From PALSA-278 sp963760285 (lineage in GTDB: Bacteria; Acidobacteriota; Terriglobia; Acidiferrales; UBA7541): DNA of 64,000 nt. The position numbers and the translations under genes are program-made. The stretch covers positions 62,001-126,000 of the forward strand of contig CAVXCI010000001.1 of assembly GCA_963760285.1 (NCBI GenBank). Reading direction: 5' to 3'. This document shows, piece after piece, positions 19,881 to 27,609 of this stretch (position 1 is the first letter of the stretch; the number at the start of each line of letters is the position of its first letter). Below the pieces are notes generated by a model, which ran no database searches, was not told the DNA's origin, and saw nothing but the letters and a program-made list of their open reading frames with translations.

Positions 19881-21005
19881 ATGTTACAACTGCGGCGGGC
19901 CCTTCCCTTTTCATCCATTATTGTGCTCATTGGAGCCGCCCTGGCTCTGGCATCGCCCGTGTGCGCGGGAACCATGGCCATCATCAGCACGCCCGCGGGA
20001 GCGACGGTGGAAATCAACGGCGTCGCGGTCGGCAAGACTCCGTATAAGCAGGAGATGCCCGGCGGATATTTTCACCGCCCGCACAGTGTCTTCAGCACCC
20101 GCCTGGAACACGGAATGACGCTGCGGATTTCCATGGAGGGCTACAGTCCGCAGGAAATTGAATTGGCCGACGGGCCGTTTCATTTCAGTACTCTCAATGG
20201 GCGAAACCACGGGGATTACTGGCTGCTGAAGTCCGACCATTTTGAAGTGACACTACAGCCCTTGTCGGCGAATTCCGCCCCTGCCGCTCCTGCCGCCCGC
20301 GCCGCCTCCGTGGCAACCGACCAAAGCGCGGCGGAGAAGGTCTCATCGGCGAATACGAAGTCCGCGGGAATTGCATTGCCAGAGGCTCCCCCAAACGCGA
20401 TTGACGGCAACTCTCCGGACAGCACCGTGGAAAAAGTGATCCGCGACGCCATGCCAGCGGTGGTTCTATTGCGAACCACGCGGGCCCTGGGCTCGGGTTT
20501 TTTTCTAACCGAGGATGGGTTAATCGCCACGAACAAGCATGTAGTGGAGGGAGAATCGGCGGCAATTGTGGTGGAACATTCCGGAACGCGGCTCTATGCC
20601 CACGTGATTTACAGCGATCCGAGACTCGACCTGGCGCTGTTGCGCGTCTCAGGCGCCGGGTATCCACATCTCACGCTCGCCGCGGCGGCGTCCGTGCAGC
20701 GTGGAGAAACGGTCATCGCGCTGGGAAATCCCGCGTCCGGATTGCCGGGAACAGTGACCAAAGGCATTGTGAGCGCGGTGGGAAAGCTGCACGGTGAACC
20801 TGGTGACTGGGTGCAGACGGATGCGGCGGTGAATCCGGGTAACAGCGGCGGACCATTGCTGAATTTGCGCGGCGAAGTGGAAGGCATGAACACGCTCAAG
20901 GGCCGGGACAAAGAGGGTATTGCTTTTGCTCTAAGCGCGGGCGACATCGCTTCGGCGCTGGAAAATCTTCACGTACAAGTGGGAACCGTCGGCGCGGCGC
21001 GTTAA
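19881..21005 (+). CDS. Exported trypsin-like (HtrA-type) serine protease with PEGA domain
   Basis: 374 residues. A signal peptide is followed by a PEGA domain (about 32-105; STPAGATVEINGVAVGKTP), then an Ala/Pro-rich linker to about residue 165. The chymotrypsin-fold protease has an intact triad: H220 (NKHVVEG), D250 (RLDLALL) and S322 (NPGNSGGP). There is no PDZ domain, unlike DegP. The PEGA domain suggests binding to the cell surface or peptidoglycan. Probably a periplasmic protease in envelope maintenance. Confidence 0.87.
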   Translation: MLQLRRALPFSSIIVLIGAALALASPVCAGTMAIISTPAGATVEINGVAVGKTPYKQEMPGGYFHRPHSVFSTRLEHGMTLRISMEGYSPQEIELADGPFHFSTLNGRNHGDYWLLKSDHFEVTLQPLSANSAPAAPAARAASVATDQSAAEKVSSANTKSAGIALPEAPPNAIDGNSPDSTVEKVIRDAMPAVVLLRTTRALGSGFFLTEDGLIATNKHVVEGESAAIVVEHSGTRLYAHVIYSDPRLDLALLRVSGAGYPHLTLAAAASVQRGETVIALGNPASGLPGTVTKGIVSAVGKLHGEPGDWVQTDAAVNPGNSGGPLLNLRGEVEGMNTLKGRDKEGIAFALSAGDIASALENLHVQVGTVGAAR

Positions 21006-21298
21006 GCCTGCAAATGAAAAAGGCCGGGATGTGCAAGTCCCGACCACTATGAAAGTTTATGAAAAATAAACAGACTGTATTATAGCATGACGAGCCCGAC
21101 AGCATGCCGGATTTTCATCTCTTCTGCCACCGGTCGAGTTGCGCGAGGGCCGGGCGGAATTTCAACCCAGGCTCGATGCGGCGAAGCGGCGAGAATCCTG
21201 GCGGCGCCCGAACATGACCGGGGTGCTGCGGCAAATCGCGGCATGTTACCGTCTTGCGAAAACCAAATAGCCCGCCGGGGTCGGTCCCGGTGGAAGAA

Positions 21299-21327
21299 TT
21301 GCTAGGTGACAAACTTGAAAATATGTT
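21299..21327 (+). promoter_or_regulatory. Candidate sigma-70-type promoter of the csp leader
   Basis: TTGCTA (21299-21304) and TATGTT (21322-21327) are separated by exactly 17 bp. Each matches the consensus at four of six positions. It lies in an AT-richer pocket upstream of the leader hairpin. Confidence 0.35.
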
Positions 21328-21379
21328 AGCCTTCTGGTGCGTTTGTTGCTCTTGTAAAACCTTTGGACTCGTTCAGAGG

Positions 21380-21409
21380 GGCTGCAAGTCTACACTTGCG
21401 GCCTTTTTT
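21380..21409 (+). terminator. Rho-independent terminator or attenuator in the csp leader
   Basis: A perfect 10-bp stem (GGCTGCAAGT with ACTTGCGGCC, one G-U pair) closes a CTAC loop and is followed by six T. It lies about 75 bp before the cold-shock start codon, with no protein gene just upstream. It could end a small leader RNA or attenuate the csp transcript. Confidence 0.7.
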
Positions 21410-21484
21410 CTGTTATGGCTGGAGGGCCGAGAAATCGGGCGAGCGGCATCAAATAGCTTAATTATCAAACAATAAGGAAATATC

Positions 21485-21688
21485 GTGAAAGAACAAGGAA
21501 CAGTGAAGTGGTTCAACGCCAGCAAGGGCTTTGGATTCATCCAGCGCCAGTCCGGCGAGGACGTCTTTGTGCACTTCTCCGCAATTCAGGGGGATGGGTA
21601 CAAGTCGTTGAATGAAGGCCAGGCTGTTGAATTCGAGGTAACGCGCGGGCCGAAAGGCCTGCAGGCCGCGAACGTCACGAGCCTCTAG
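21485..21688 (+). CDS. CspA-family cold-shock protein
   Basis: 67 residues forming a single cold-shock domain. RNP1 is KGFGFI and RNP2 is VFVHFSAI; the start KWFNASKGFGFI is diagnostic. It binds single-stranded nucleic acid and acts as an RNA chaperone. The start is GTG at 21485 with AAGGAA 7 bp upstream. It is flanked upstream by a leader hairpin and downstream by a strong terminator, so it is probably monocistronic. Confidence 0.93.
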   Translation: MKEQGTVKWFNASKGFGFIQRQSGEDVFVHFSAIQGDGYKSLNEGQAVEFEVTRGPKGLQAANVTSL

Positions 21689-21694
21689 TCTATT

Positions 21695-21730
21695 GGGGCG
21701 GGTCCGCCATGCGGATCCGCCCCTTTTTTT
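21695..21730 (+). terminator. Rho-independent terminator of the csp gene
   Basis: A 13-bp stem (21695-21707 with 21711-21723, one G-U pair) with a CAT loop is followed by seven T. It starts 6 bp after the csp stop codon. Confidence 0.85.
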
Positions 21731-21773
21731 CTTTTTCAGCGCCCGATTTGCAAAGCGCCTCAGGGAGAGCAAA

Positions 21774-22154
21774 ATGGCCAAGCTTTACGTGGGAAATCTT
21801 TCATTTGAAACCACCGATGATGATTTGCAGCAACTATTCACCGGCAACGGCTTTCAAGTGGAGTCTGCGCGCGTGATTCGCGACATGAATTCCGGTCGTT
21901 CGCGCGGTTTTGGGTTCGTGGAGCTGGGCCCCAACGAGGACGCGGCGCGCGCCATCCAGCAACTGAACGGATTCAATCTGGATGGGCGGGCGCTGCAAGT
22001 GAATGAGGCGCGTCCGCAAGCGCCGCGCTCTGGTGGAGGCGGCGGTGGCCGCGGAGGTTTTGGGGGCGGCCGCGGCGGCGCTGGTGGTGGCCGCGGCGGA
22101 CATGGTGGCGGGCACGGCGGCGGTGGCGGTGGTGGTGGACGCCGGCGGTTTTAA
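21774..22154 (+). CDS. RRM-type RNA-binding protein with glycine-rich tail
   Basis: 126 residues. One RRM occupies about 1-82, with RNP2 KLYVGNL and RNP1 RGFGFVEL. A Gly/Arg-rich tail follows, made of GGRGG-like repeats with several His. This matches the cyanobacterial/acidobacterial Rbp family, often linked to cold response. The adjacent cold-shock gene fits that role. The start has GGGAG 8 bp upstream. Confidence 0.9.
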   Translation: MAKLYVGNLSFETTDDDLQQLFTGNGFQVESARVIRDMNSGRSRGFGFVELGPNEDAARAIQQLNGFNLDGRALQVNEARPQAPRSGGGGGGRGGFGGGRGGAGGGRGGHGGGHGGGGGGGGRRRF

Positions 22155-22272
22155 TTAGCGGGCTGCTAGCGGCAAGACTGTTCAGACTCTTCCCGGTTCA
22201 GATCCAGCCGCGATAATTTCGCGGACGGGGCGGCTTCCTTCCTCTTTAATCATTCCATGGTAGTGGTGTGCA

Positions 22273-23142
22273 ATGTCCTGCGCGGCCAGTCGTCGCGCAA
22301 TTCAAGCTGTAGCCGCGCTGGAGCTCGGGCCGCACCCGTGGTACACATGTAAGTTGACTCTCCACACAACCATTTTTTTATTCTTTGCCGGAGCGCTGGG
22401 CGGCGTGCTGAATTCCGTGGCCGGCGGCGGCAGTTTCATTTCCTTTCCGGCGCTGCTGGTGAGTGGCATGCCTCCGGTTGCGGCCAACGCCACCAGCACA
22501 GTGGCGCTGTGGGTGGGAACCACGGCAAGCGGCGGCGCCTACAGAAGCCGGTTGGACGTGGCCCGGCGCGTGATGGTCCCCCTGCTTGTGACCAGCGTGA
22601 TCGGAGGAATTGCCGGCGCAATATTGTTGATTCGCACGCCCGCCGAAACTTTTTTGCGCGTGATACCGTGGCTGATGCTGGGCGCAACGCTTTTATTCGC
22701 CTTCGGAAAATATCTGACCGGACACATTTCCGCGGGCATCTCGCGCGACGCTTCTAATGGAGCTATTGCCGGAGCGGCCGCGGTGGAACTTGCCGTGGCC
22801 GTCTATGGCGGATACTTCGGAGGCGGAATCGGAATTATGAACCTGGCCATGCTGGCGGCGCTGGGCATGACGGACATTCACGCCATGAACGCGCTGAAAG
22901 TAGTGCTGTCGAGCGTGATCAACGGCGCGGCGGTGGTGATGTTCATTGTCCTGCGGGCGATCTACTGGCCGCAGGCGCTGGTGACTTCGGCGGGCGGAAT
23001 TGTCGGCGGATATTTCGGAGCGCACTACGCACTGAAGATGCGGCAGTCGTACGTCCGCGCATTCGTTATCGTGGTGGGCATTGGCATGACAATTTATTTC
23101 TTCGTCCACGGATATTGGGGACACGCAGCGAGCGGAAACTAG
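22273..23142 (+). CDS. TSUP-family (TauE/SafE) membrane permease
   Basis: 289 residues, about eight membrane segments, with the glycine-rich GGVLNSVAGGGSFISFPALL block characteristic of TauE/SafE-type transporters and a second related half (GGYFGGGIGIMNLAMLAALG). Members export sulfite, sulfoacetate or related organic anions; the substrate here is unknown. The extreme N-terminus is uncertain: the ATG at 22273 adds about 25 polar residues, and a TTG at 22353 is an alternative. The stop overlaps the convergent DUF3052 gene by 4 bp. Confidence 0.82.
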   Translation: MSCAASRRAIQAVAALELGPHPWYTCKLTLHTTIFLFFAGALGGVLNSVAGGGSFISFPALLVSGMPPVAANATSTVALWVGTTASGGAYRSRLDVARRVMVPLLVTSVIGGIAGAILLIRTPAETFLRVIPWLMLGATLLFAFGKYLTGHISAGISRDASNGAIAGAAAVELAVAVYGGYFGGGIGIMNLAMLAALGMTDIHAMNALKVVLSSVINGAAVVMFIVLRAIYWPQALVTSAGGIVGGYFGAHYALKMRQSYVRAFVIVVGIGMTIYFFVHGYWGHAASGN

Positions 23143-23546
23143 CGGTCGCGCAAACGGTAGACCAGCTTCAATCCGGACCAGATATCATCCACCGCGCAGA
23201 CTTTTACGTCCACCAGATCAATTGCGAGCGCCAGCTGGCGCACGATATTTTCAGTGACGTCGGAAACTTTTCCTTTGCGCCAGGAAATCCAGAGCGCGCC
23301 ATTTTTCTTCAGCAGCGGCTTCAGTTCAGGAAGTGATTTTTCCAATTGAGCGCGCGTTTCAAAAAATGCGTGAACGAAATCACAGCTCTCCGCGGAAACG
23401 CTGCCGCGCGCGACGCTGAATTCTGCGCCAGTGGGAATTTTGCCGAGAATTTTCGCGTAGTCCTTCGGCGCGTTGACGGAAAGACAGCGGAAGCCGGGCT
23501 TGATGCCCAATTTTTCCACCAGGGAACGTTTGGAATATCCGGCCAT
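23139..23546 (-). CDS. DUF3052-family protein
   Basis: 135 residues starting MAGYSKRSLVEKLGIKPGFR, the usual N-terminus of DUF3052 proteins, and containing LWISWRKG in the middle. Function is unknown. ATG at 23546 was chosen because family similarity begins there. Upstream-extended reading runs into the 86-bp direct repeat and is spurious. The insertion-like island begins only 35 bp upstream of this start, so its promoter may lie within repeat sequence. Confidence 0.75.
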   Translation of the reverse strand: MAGYSKRSLVEKLGIKPGFRCLSVNAPKDYAKILGKIPTGAEFSVARGSVSAESCDFVHAFFETRAQLEKSLPELKPLLKKNGALWISWRKGKVSDVTENIVRQLALAIDLVDVKVCAVDDIWSGLKLVYRLRDR

Positions 23547-23580
23547 GCGGTCGCCGGCAGAGATACTACTATGGGTCGTG

Positions 23581-23666
23581 AAAAGTGTCCCTATTAGAAA
23601 TGCGGATGTGATTGATTCCGGGGCAGTTAGAGTTTTGCGACTGTCACATGTGTCCCTATTAGAAAC
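23581..23666. repeat. 86-bp direct repeat, left copy
   Basis: About 81% identical to 25321-25406, in the same orientation, exactly 1,740 bp apart. It carries the 16-mer GTGTCCCTATTAGAAA twice (from 23585 and 23650), 65 bp apart. The right copy carries its own variant twice at the same spacing. This resembles the multiple transposase-binding sites at ends of IS elements such as the IS21 family (inference). Confidence 0.8.
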
Positions 23667-23671
23667 GTAAA

Positions 23672-23687
23672 TATATCCTTTACGCAA
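23672..23687. repeat. Left terminal inverted repeat (16 bp)
   Basis: TATATCCTTTACGCAA, the exact reverse complement of 25240-25255. Confidence 0.8.
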
Positions 23688-23751
23688 GGCCCCCAAGTCT
23701 TTGATTCTATGGCAGAAAAAGCACTAGACCTCTACACGCTCGAATACATCC

Positions 23752-24048
23752 TCAATCTTTTTGAGAGACTAGTTCCAAAACGCACTCCTTTTGACGGCGA
23801 ACCACTTCGTCGGTTGCTTTCAGGAGAAGACCGAGAGCGTGTGCCTGTTGAGATGCTTCTAAAATCTGTCGGCGATATGGCCTAAAGCACAAGTGCACCA
23901 TTGCATCCGCCGGAATTTTCGCAGCACGCTCCCTGATAGCGGTGAGGGGTTCGGGCATGTATTCTTGTAGAAGAGCTTCAGCAGCAAACCTTTCGATGAA
24001 AAGCTGTTCTATGGTGTCCACCATTTTGTTGGTTTCGTCAGGTGTCAT
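23752..24048 (-). CDS. Hypothetical protein in the inverted-repeat-bounded element
   Basis: 98 residues, mostly helical and charged, starting MTPDETNKMVDTIEQL. An AAGGAG-type ribosome site lies just upstream of the ATG at 24048 (AAAAGGAGCC read leftward). I do not recognise the family. It appears to be the last of the minus-strand genes inside the element. Confidence 0.5.
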   Translation of the reverse strand: MTPDETNKMVDTIEQLFIERFAAEALLQEYMPEPLTAIRERAAKIPADAMVHLCFRPYRRQILEASQQAHALGLLLKATDEVVRRQKECVLELVSQKD

Positions 24049-24068
24049 AAGGCTCCTTTTGGTTATTG

Positions 24069-24401
24069 CTATTTTATCTTCGTGGAATCCTTGCAGTGGT
24101 CTGGTGGTTGGATGATGTGTGCGGGCCTTACCTTTTCTAAGGGTGTAACAGTGAAACCCTCACCGGAATCTGTTGTGGGCTGTGACACTGGCGGGTTCAA
24201 AGCATCCGTCGCTTCTCCCAAGGCAACATAGCTCTGGTACTGACTCCATGTCCCGTCGTTCCAAGAGTAGCAAATCTGTTGTGTGTAACGGTTTATCCGA
24301 ACAATTTGACCGTTGGTGATGTGCTCGTAGTGGAAGCGGTTTAACCACACAATCCACCACACGACAACTAGAATAATAAAAATCGCAACTGGCTTTCTCA
24401 T
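24069..24401 (-). CDS. Small membrane-anchored hypothetical protein
   Basis: About 110 residues. One N-terminal membrane segment (VAIFIILVVVWWIVWL, about residues 5-20) is followed by a polar tail with a Thr/Pro-rich C-terminus. The start at 24401 has AAGGAG 6 bp upstream, which decides it over a longer reading. No recognised family. It probably forms a transcript with the gene at 23752-24048. Confidence 0.55.
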   Translation of the reverse strand: MRKPVAIFIILVVVWWIVWLNRFHYEHITNGQIVRINRYTQQICYSWNDGTWSQYQSYVALGEATDALNPPVSQPTTDSGEGFTVTPLEKVRPAHIIQPPDHCKDSTKIK

Positions 24402-24504
24402 ACATCGAACTCCTTGCAGGAGCATATAACACAAGAATTCTGCCCCCGGGAAGAACAAAAGTGAGAGGGAGCGGAGTCGCTTCCGCCCCCTAGAACCGCT
24501 CTCG

Positions 24505-24606
24505 CTAGTGCGAGAACATAAGTCGTATGAGTTGGTAGAGACCCCAAACATACAGAACTTCCATCACCACTGCTTCGTGGTAGCGTCTCATTTGTTCGAT
24601 TCTCAT
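24505..24606 (-). CDS. Possible 33-residue microprotein
   Basis: Reads MRIEQMRRYHEAVVMEVLYV then a short hydrophobic stretch ending FSH. A GAGGAA ribosome-like site lies about 6 bp upstream. Possibly a small membrane-associated peptide. The evidence is the ribosome site, the amphipathic/hydrophobic composition and the place in a run of minus-strand genes. Confidence 0.3.
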   Translation of the reverse strand: MRIEQMRRYHEAVVMEVLYVWGLYQLIRLMFSH

Positions 24607-24715
24607 TGCTTGTTCCTCGGTTTGGTATAGGTAAAGCAACGGGCACCCGCTCAGTGAGCGCAGTGGCCGGGGGCAGTGTATCGTATTTGCCCTCACGGAA
24701 AGAGAATCCGCCCCC

Positions 24716-24817
24716 GTGCCAGAAACCATCAAGATTGATGGCGACTGGCGCGAGGCTATCAAGAAATCGTTTACAAAGAAGAAGCCAGCGAAAGGATGGC
24801 CGAGGGATGTTTCTTAG
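24716..24817 (+). CDS. Possible 33-residue basic microprotein
   Basis: GTG start, then PETIKIDGDWREAIKKSF, a run of lysines and PAKGWPRDVS before the stop. The highly organised Lys/Trp/Pro pattern looks like a real small protein rather than chance. It is divergent from 24505-24606, across about 110 bp containing the palindrome CGCTCAGTGAGCG (24648-24660). Its stop overlaps the stop of the convergent gene 24814-25041. Ribosome site is weak. Confidence 0.35.
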   Translation: MPETIKIDGDWREAIKKSFTKKKPAKGWPRDVS

Positions 24818-25041
24818 GATTTGCTGTTATCAACCCATTTGATAATTACACCGCGATCTTCCAACTCCCTCACTAGATGGGCTTCCAGAACAGATTCGTG
24901 GGGTGCACGGACGTGTAGAGTCCCGCATAATGGTTCTCCGCGCGCCATCTCGATAGGAAGAATCTCGTTTCTTATGAAAGCGTCTAGTTGCTCTGCGGTT
25001 TCCACTTCACATCTAACCTTATCCAACAAAGGGCACCTCAA
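24814..25041 (-). CDS. Hypothetical 75-residue protein
   Basis: Starts with TTG at 25041 (CPLLDKVRCEVETAEQLDAF) and is helical with an EDRGVIIKWVDNS end. Family not recognised. It competes for its 5' end with a plus-strand reading that begins at the same coordinate, so at most one of the two starts is probably used. An internal start is possible. Confidence 0.4.
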   Translation of the reverse strand: MRCPLLDKVRCEVETAEQLDAFIRNEILPIEMARGEPLCGTLHVRAPHESVLEAHLVRELEDRGVIIKWVDNSKS

Positions 25042-25247
25042 TGTTCATAGGATTCACAACCAAACTGACCTCTCCATCTTTTAAGATAGGGCGATTCTAT
25101 TTCAGTTGGGGCTTTGGCAAAAACCGTTTCAATGTTCACTTCGCTAAAGGCGTTCCGATGAGCGGCGGTGTGTTCAATACGGTGAGCGTGCGTCTTGGAA
25201 AGATGGCCTTATTGTGGGAATCCCCCTGCACCGCGACCGTTGCGTAA
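25041..25247 (+). CDS. Hypothetical 68-residue protein
   Basis: Begins MFIGFTTKLTSPSFKIGRFY and contains FSWGFGKNRFNVHF, a Gly/aromatic beta-rich pattern suggesting a folded domain. No clear ribosome site. It ends inside the right terminal inverted repeat of the element. Unrecognised family. Confidence 0.35.
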   Translation: MFIGFTTKLTSPSFKIGRFYFSWGFGKNRFNVHFAKGVPMSGGVFNTVSVRLGKMALLWESPCTATVA

Positions 25248-25255
25248 AGGATATA
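25240..25255. repeat. Right terminal inverted repeat (16 bp)
   Basis: TTGCGTAAAGGATATA, the exact reverse complement of 23672-23687. It is followed directly by a further CGATTAGAAATG-type motif at about 25263, related to the motif inside the 86-bp repeats. Confidence 0.8.
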
Positions 25256-25320
25256 CTTCCGATTAGAAATGGCCTTTCGTCGCCGCCGAATGGGGTTGCC
25301 GCCCGTCCCACAGGATGGTC

Positions 25321-25406
25321 AAAAGTGTAGCGATTAGAAATGCGGATGTGATTGATTGTGCGGGAGTTAGCGTTCTGCGACTGTAAAAAGTGTAGCGATT
25401 AGAAAT
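25321..25406. repeat. 86-bp direct repeat, right copy
   Basis: About 81% identical to 23581-23666. It carries the variant 16-mer GTGTAGCGATTAGAAA twice (from 25325 and 25390), 65 bp apart. Confidence 0.8.
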
Positions 25407-25956
25407 CGCCTCTCGCCACCGATTTTGTCTTTTGAAGCTCGTCCGGACATAGTTCTGACTTATTGTCCCCATTCAACAGGAAAAATCAACAGCAGGTGCT
25501 GTAACGATTTTGTGTTGGGTTCGATTCAGCAGCAGAAACCAAAACAGAAATTCAACAGCAGATCCCTCGCCTCATGGCTCGCTTCGCGAGCATGACTCGG
25601 GATGACCTTGAGAGGGATTTGGACGCAAGGGAATTGTGGATGGCCGGTGGTGTTTCAGCCGAGAAAGACCGACGTATTCTCGCCTTCGCGCGGAAAAAAT
25701 CAACAGCAGCTTCTGTGACGTTTACGTTTCTGCGCGGCGATCTGCGCGGGATGCGGCACGCAATTAGGGCCAATGCCCGCGGCGATGGGGGCGTCAAGAC
25801 GCTCACCCCGCCAATCGCGGGCAAAGGAAGAAAGCGCGGCGTAGCAGTTTTATGTCGGGGCTGAAAGCCCCGACCCCCTGAGAGATCAGAGGCAGCGGCG
25901 GGGACGGCGCGATCAACAACCACACCGTCGCACGCTTTCCGTCCAGCAAATCAATT
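25407..25956. repeat. Intergenic region with interspersed repeats
   Basis: 550 bp with no convincing gene. TCAACAGCAG occurs at 25486-25495, 25552-25561 and 25700-25709. The second copy runs into a CCTCGCC...GACTCGGGATGACC segment of the kind scattered through acidobacterial chromosomes (recollection, not checked). A perfect 9-bp hairpin GTCGGGGCT/AGCCCCGAC with a GAA loop lies at 25854-25874 and looks REP-like. Readings across this stretch are built of repeat sequence. Confidence 0.6.
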
Positions 25957-27285
25957 TTATGGGGTGATTTCAAAAACGGCTCCACAGCCGCCAAGGCAAC
26001 CGCCGTTGCCTCCGCCACTCGTGGTGCCATAGAGATTGCCGGAACCGTCAAAAATTAAGTTGCCGGTAGGGTAATCCCCGCCCCCGTCTTGGCCGTTGAA
26101 GCTGAAAAATTTCTCGGTCCAGCCTGACTTCTTCAGGAGCGCGAAAGCGGTTCCATACCCGTAGCTACCGCCATATGCCGTCGTGCCGTAAAGGTTGCCG
26201 CCCGAATCAAGAATCAGGCTGCCGTATGGGTTCCCCCCGTCCGTGCCGTCGAAACTGAATATTGTGTTCCCTGACCAGCCCCCATTCGAATTCGGCGAAA
26301 GCTCGTACACAATTCCGCAGCCGTAGGCACAGTTGTTGCTACCTCCGCCATAGGTCGTGCCGTAGAGATTGCCGGCTTTGTCCAAGGTCACGCCGGCTAA
26401 TGGGTAGTTTCCATCTTTGCCGTTGTTCTGCTTATGGAAGCTGTGAATTACTTGCTCAGACCATCCACCTCCGGAGTTCGGCGAGAGCTCAAAGACTGTT
26501 CCGCAGCCGGAGCGGCATCCTCCCATACCCCCCAATTCGGTGGCTCCATAGAGATTTCCCGCGTTGTCAAAGATCACCCCACCAACAGGTGAATCCCCAT
26601 CTTGGCCATTGAACTGGAGGCTGTATAACACGGTCTCAGTCCAGCCACCTCCTGATTTCGGCGAAAGCTCGAACACGGTTCCCGCATCGGCGCTACCACC
26701 GTTCCCTGTGGTGCCGTATAGATTGCCGTAGGCGTCAAATACCAAGCCACCTAAGGGGTATTCGCCGTCTGCACAAGATGTCTGACTGCAGAAGTTATAC
26801 AGTACAGTCTCAGACCAGCCCCTGCCGGGCTGAGGCGAGAGCTCAAAAACGACTCCGCACCCAAGGCTGTCGTAGCATCCCATGGTGCCGTTGCCCCCGT
26901 CTTGAGCAGTGCCATAGAGATTTCCGGAGTGGTCAAAAATCAAATTGGCATTGGGGAAGACTCCGTCCTTGCCGTTGTTCTGGAAGCTGTACAGCACGGT
27001 TTCAGACCAGCCTCCACCGGACTTCGGCGAGAGCTCAAAGATGGTTCCGTGATTGTCGCTGCCTCCGAAAGGCGTGGAACCATAGAGATTGCCCGCTGAG
27101 TCAAAAATCAGGCCGCCTCCTGGGTATGCCCCGTCTTGGGGGCTGCCCTGGAAGTTGTACAGCGTGGTCTCTTTGACCTTATCTTTACCCTGAGCGGCTG
27201 CCGAGCGGGCGCCTGCCAGTGCCACCGCTACTCCAAGCACTAGCAAACTCCGCATCACGGCTGAGTGAAGCGCATTCCTTTTCAT
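25957..27285 (-). CDS. Secreted GloVer-type tandem repeat protein
   Basis: About 442 residues. A signal peptide (to about residue 32, ending ARSAAAQ) is followed by seven imperfect repeats of about 52-60 residues. Each has the core FDxxGNLYGTTxxGG then GTVFELSPxxGGGW and a YSF strand. These are the choice-of-anchor GloVer repeats, probably a beta-propeller or similar. No lytic or binding site is identifiable. ATG at 27285 was chosen for its GGAGGG site and signal peptide. Cys pairs occur in some repeats (GCRSGCG), suggesting disulfides outside the cytoplasm. Confidence 0.8.
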   Translation of the reverse strand: MKRNALHSAVMRSLLVLGVAVALAGARSAAAQGKDKVKETTLYNFQGSPQDGAYPGGGLIFDSAGNLYGSTPFGGSDNHGTIFELSPKSGGGWSETVLYSFQNNGKDGVFPNANLIFDHSGNLYGTAQDGGNGTMGCYDSLGCGVVFELSPQPGRGWSETVLYNFCSQTSCADGEYPLGGLVFDAYGNLYGTTGNGGSADAGTVFELSPKSGGGWTETVLYSLQFNGQDGDSPVGGVIFDNAGNLYGATELGGMGGCRSGCGTVFELSPNSGGGWSEQVIHSFHKQNNGKDGNYPLAGVTLDKAGNLYGTTYGGGSNNCAYGCGIVYELSPNSNGGWSGNTIFSFDGTDGGNPYGSLILDSGGNLYGTTAYGGSYGYGTAFALLKKSGWTEKFFSFNGQDGGGDYPTGNLIFDGSGNLYGTTSGGGNGGCLGGCGAVFEITP

Positions 27286-27609
27286 AATCGGAAACCCTCC
27301 GGAAAACATCCTTCGGCTCAAGGGGCCTTTGTGCGTCCTTATACTCCTATTTGGGCGTGCGCGTCAAAAGCATGCAAAGCCCGGTAGTGTTCTAATTTCA
27401 TAACATCGCCTTCTGACGGCGGCATTCACCATGCGACGAATCCGGTTGGAAACGGAAAGCTTGCCAGCTTTTGCTGCGGTCTCCATGCCCCTGAATCCAT
27501 ACGAGGGGAACGAATCGCGGCAATGCGACACCTTGCTTCCCGCTTGGATAAGCTTCGATTCGACGCCGTGCAACGGCGGATTGCCTCGCACAGTTCCTCA
27601 AGAACTTGT
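27286..27609. other. Intergenic region without a clear gene
   Basis: About 320 bp. Minus-strand readings such as one ending in TLPGFACF are short and lack a ribosome site. I see no RNA gene or repeat. It could hold remnants of a decayed gene. Confidence 0.4.

Larger units (their letters stand above)
21006..21484. other. Long intergenic region upstream of the cold-shock gene
   Basis: 480 bp without a convincing gene. The first 300 bp has no recognisable element beyond a weak GGCCGGGA/TCCCGACC hairpin near 21021. The last 190 bp holds a candidate promoter (21299-21327) and a strong terminator-like hairpin (21380-21409), described separately. Confidence 0.6.
23672..25255. mobile_element. 1.58-kb segment with perfect 16-bp terminal inverted repeats, no transposase
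   Basis: TATATCCTTTACGCAA at 23672-23687 recurs in perfect inverted orientation at 25240-25255. Between them the DNA is visibly less GC-rich than the neighbours and holds only small unknown genes. No transposase or integrase is present, so this would be a non-autonomous element or a cargo cassette moved in trans. It lies between the two 86-bp direct repeats. No target-site duplication was identified directly at the inverted repeats. Confidence 0.55.

Noticed and set aside
25574..25864. A 96-residue plus-strand reading in the repeat stretch
   Set aside because: Its sequence consists of interspersed repeats, it has no ribosome site and ends in the REP-like hairpin.
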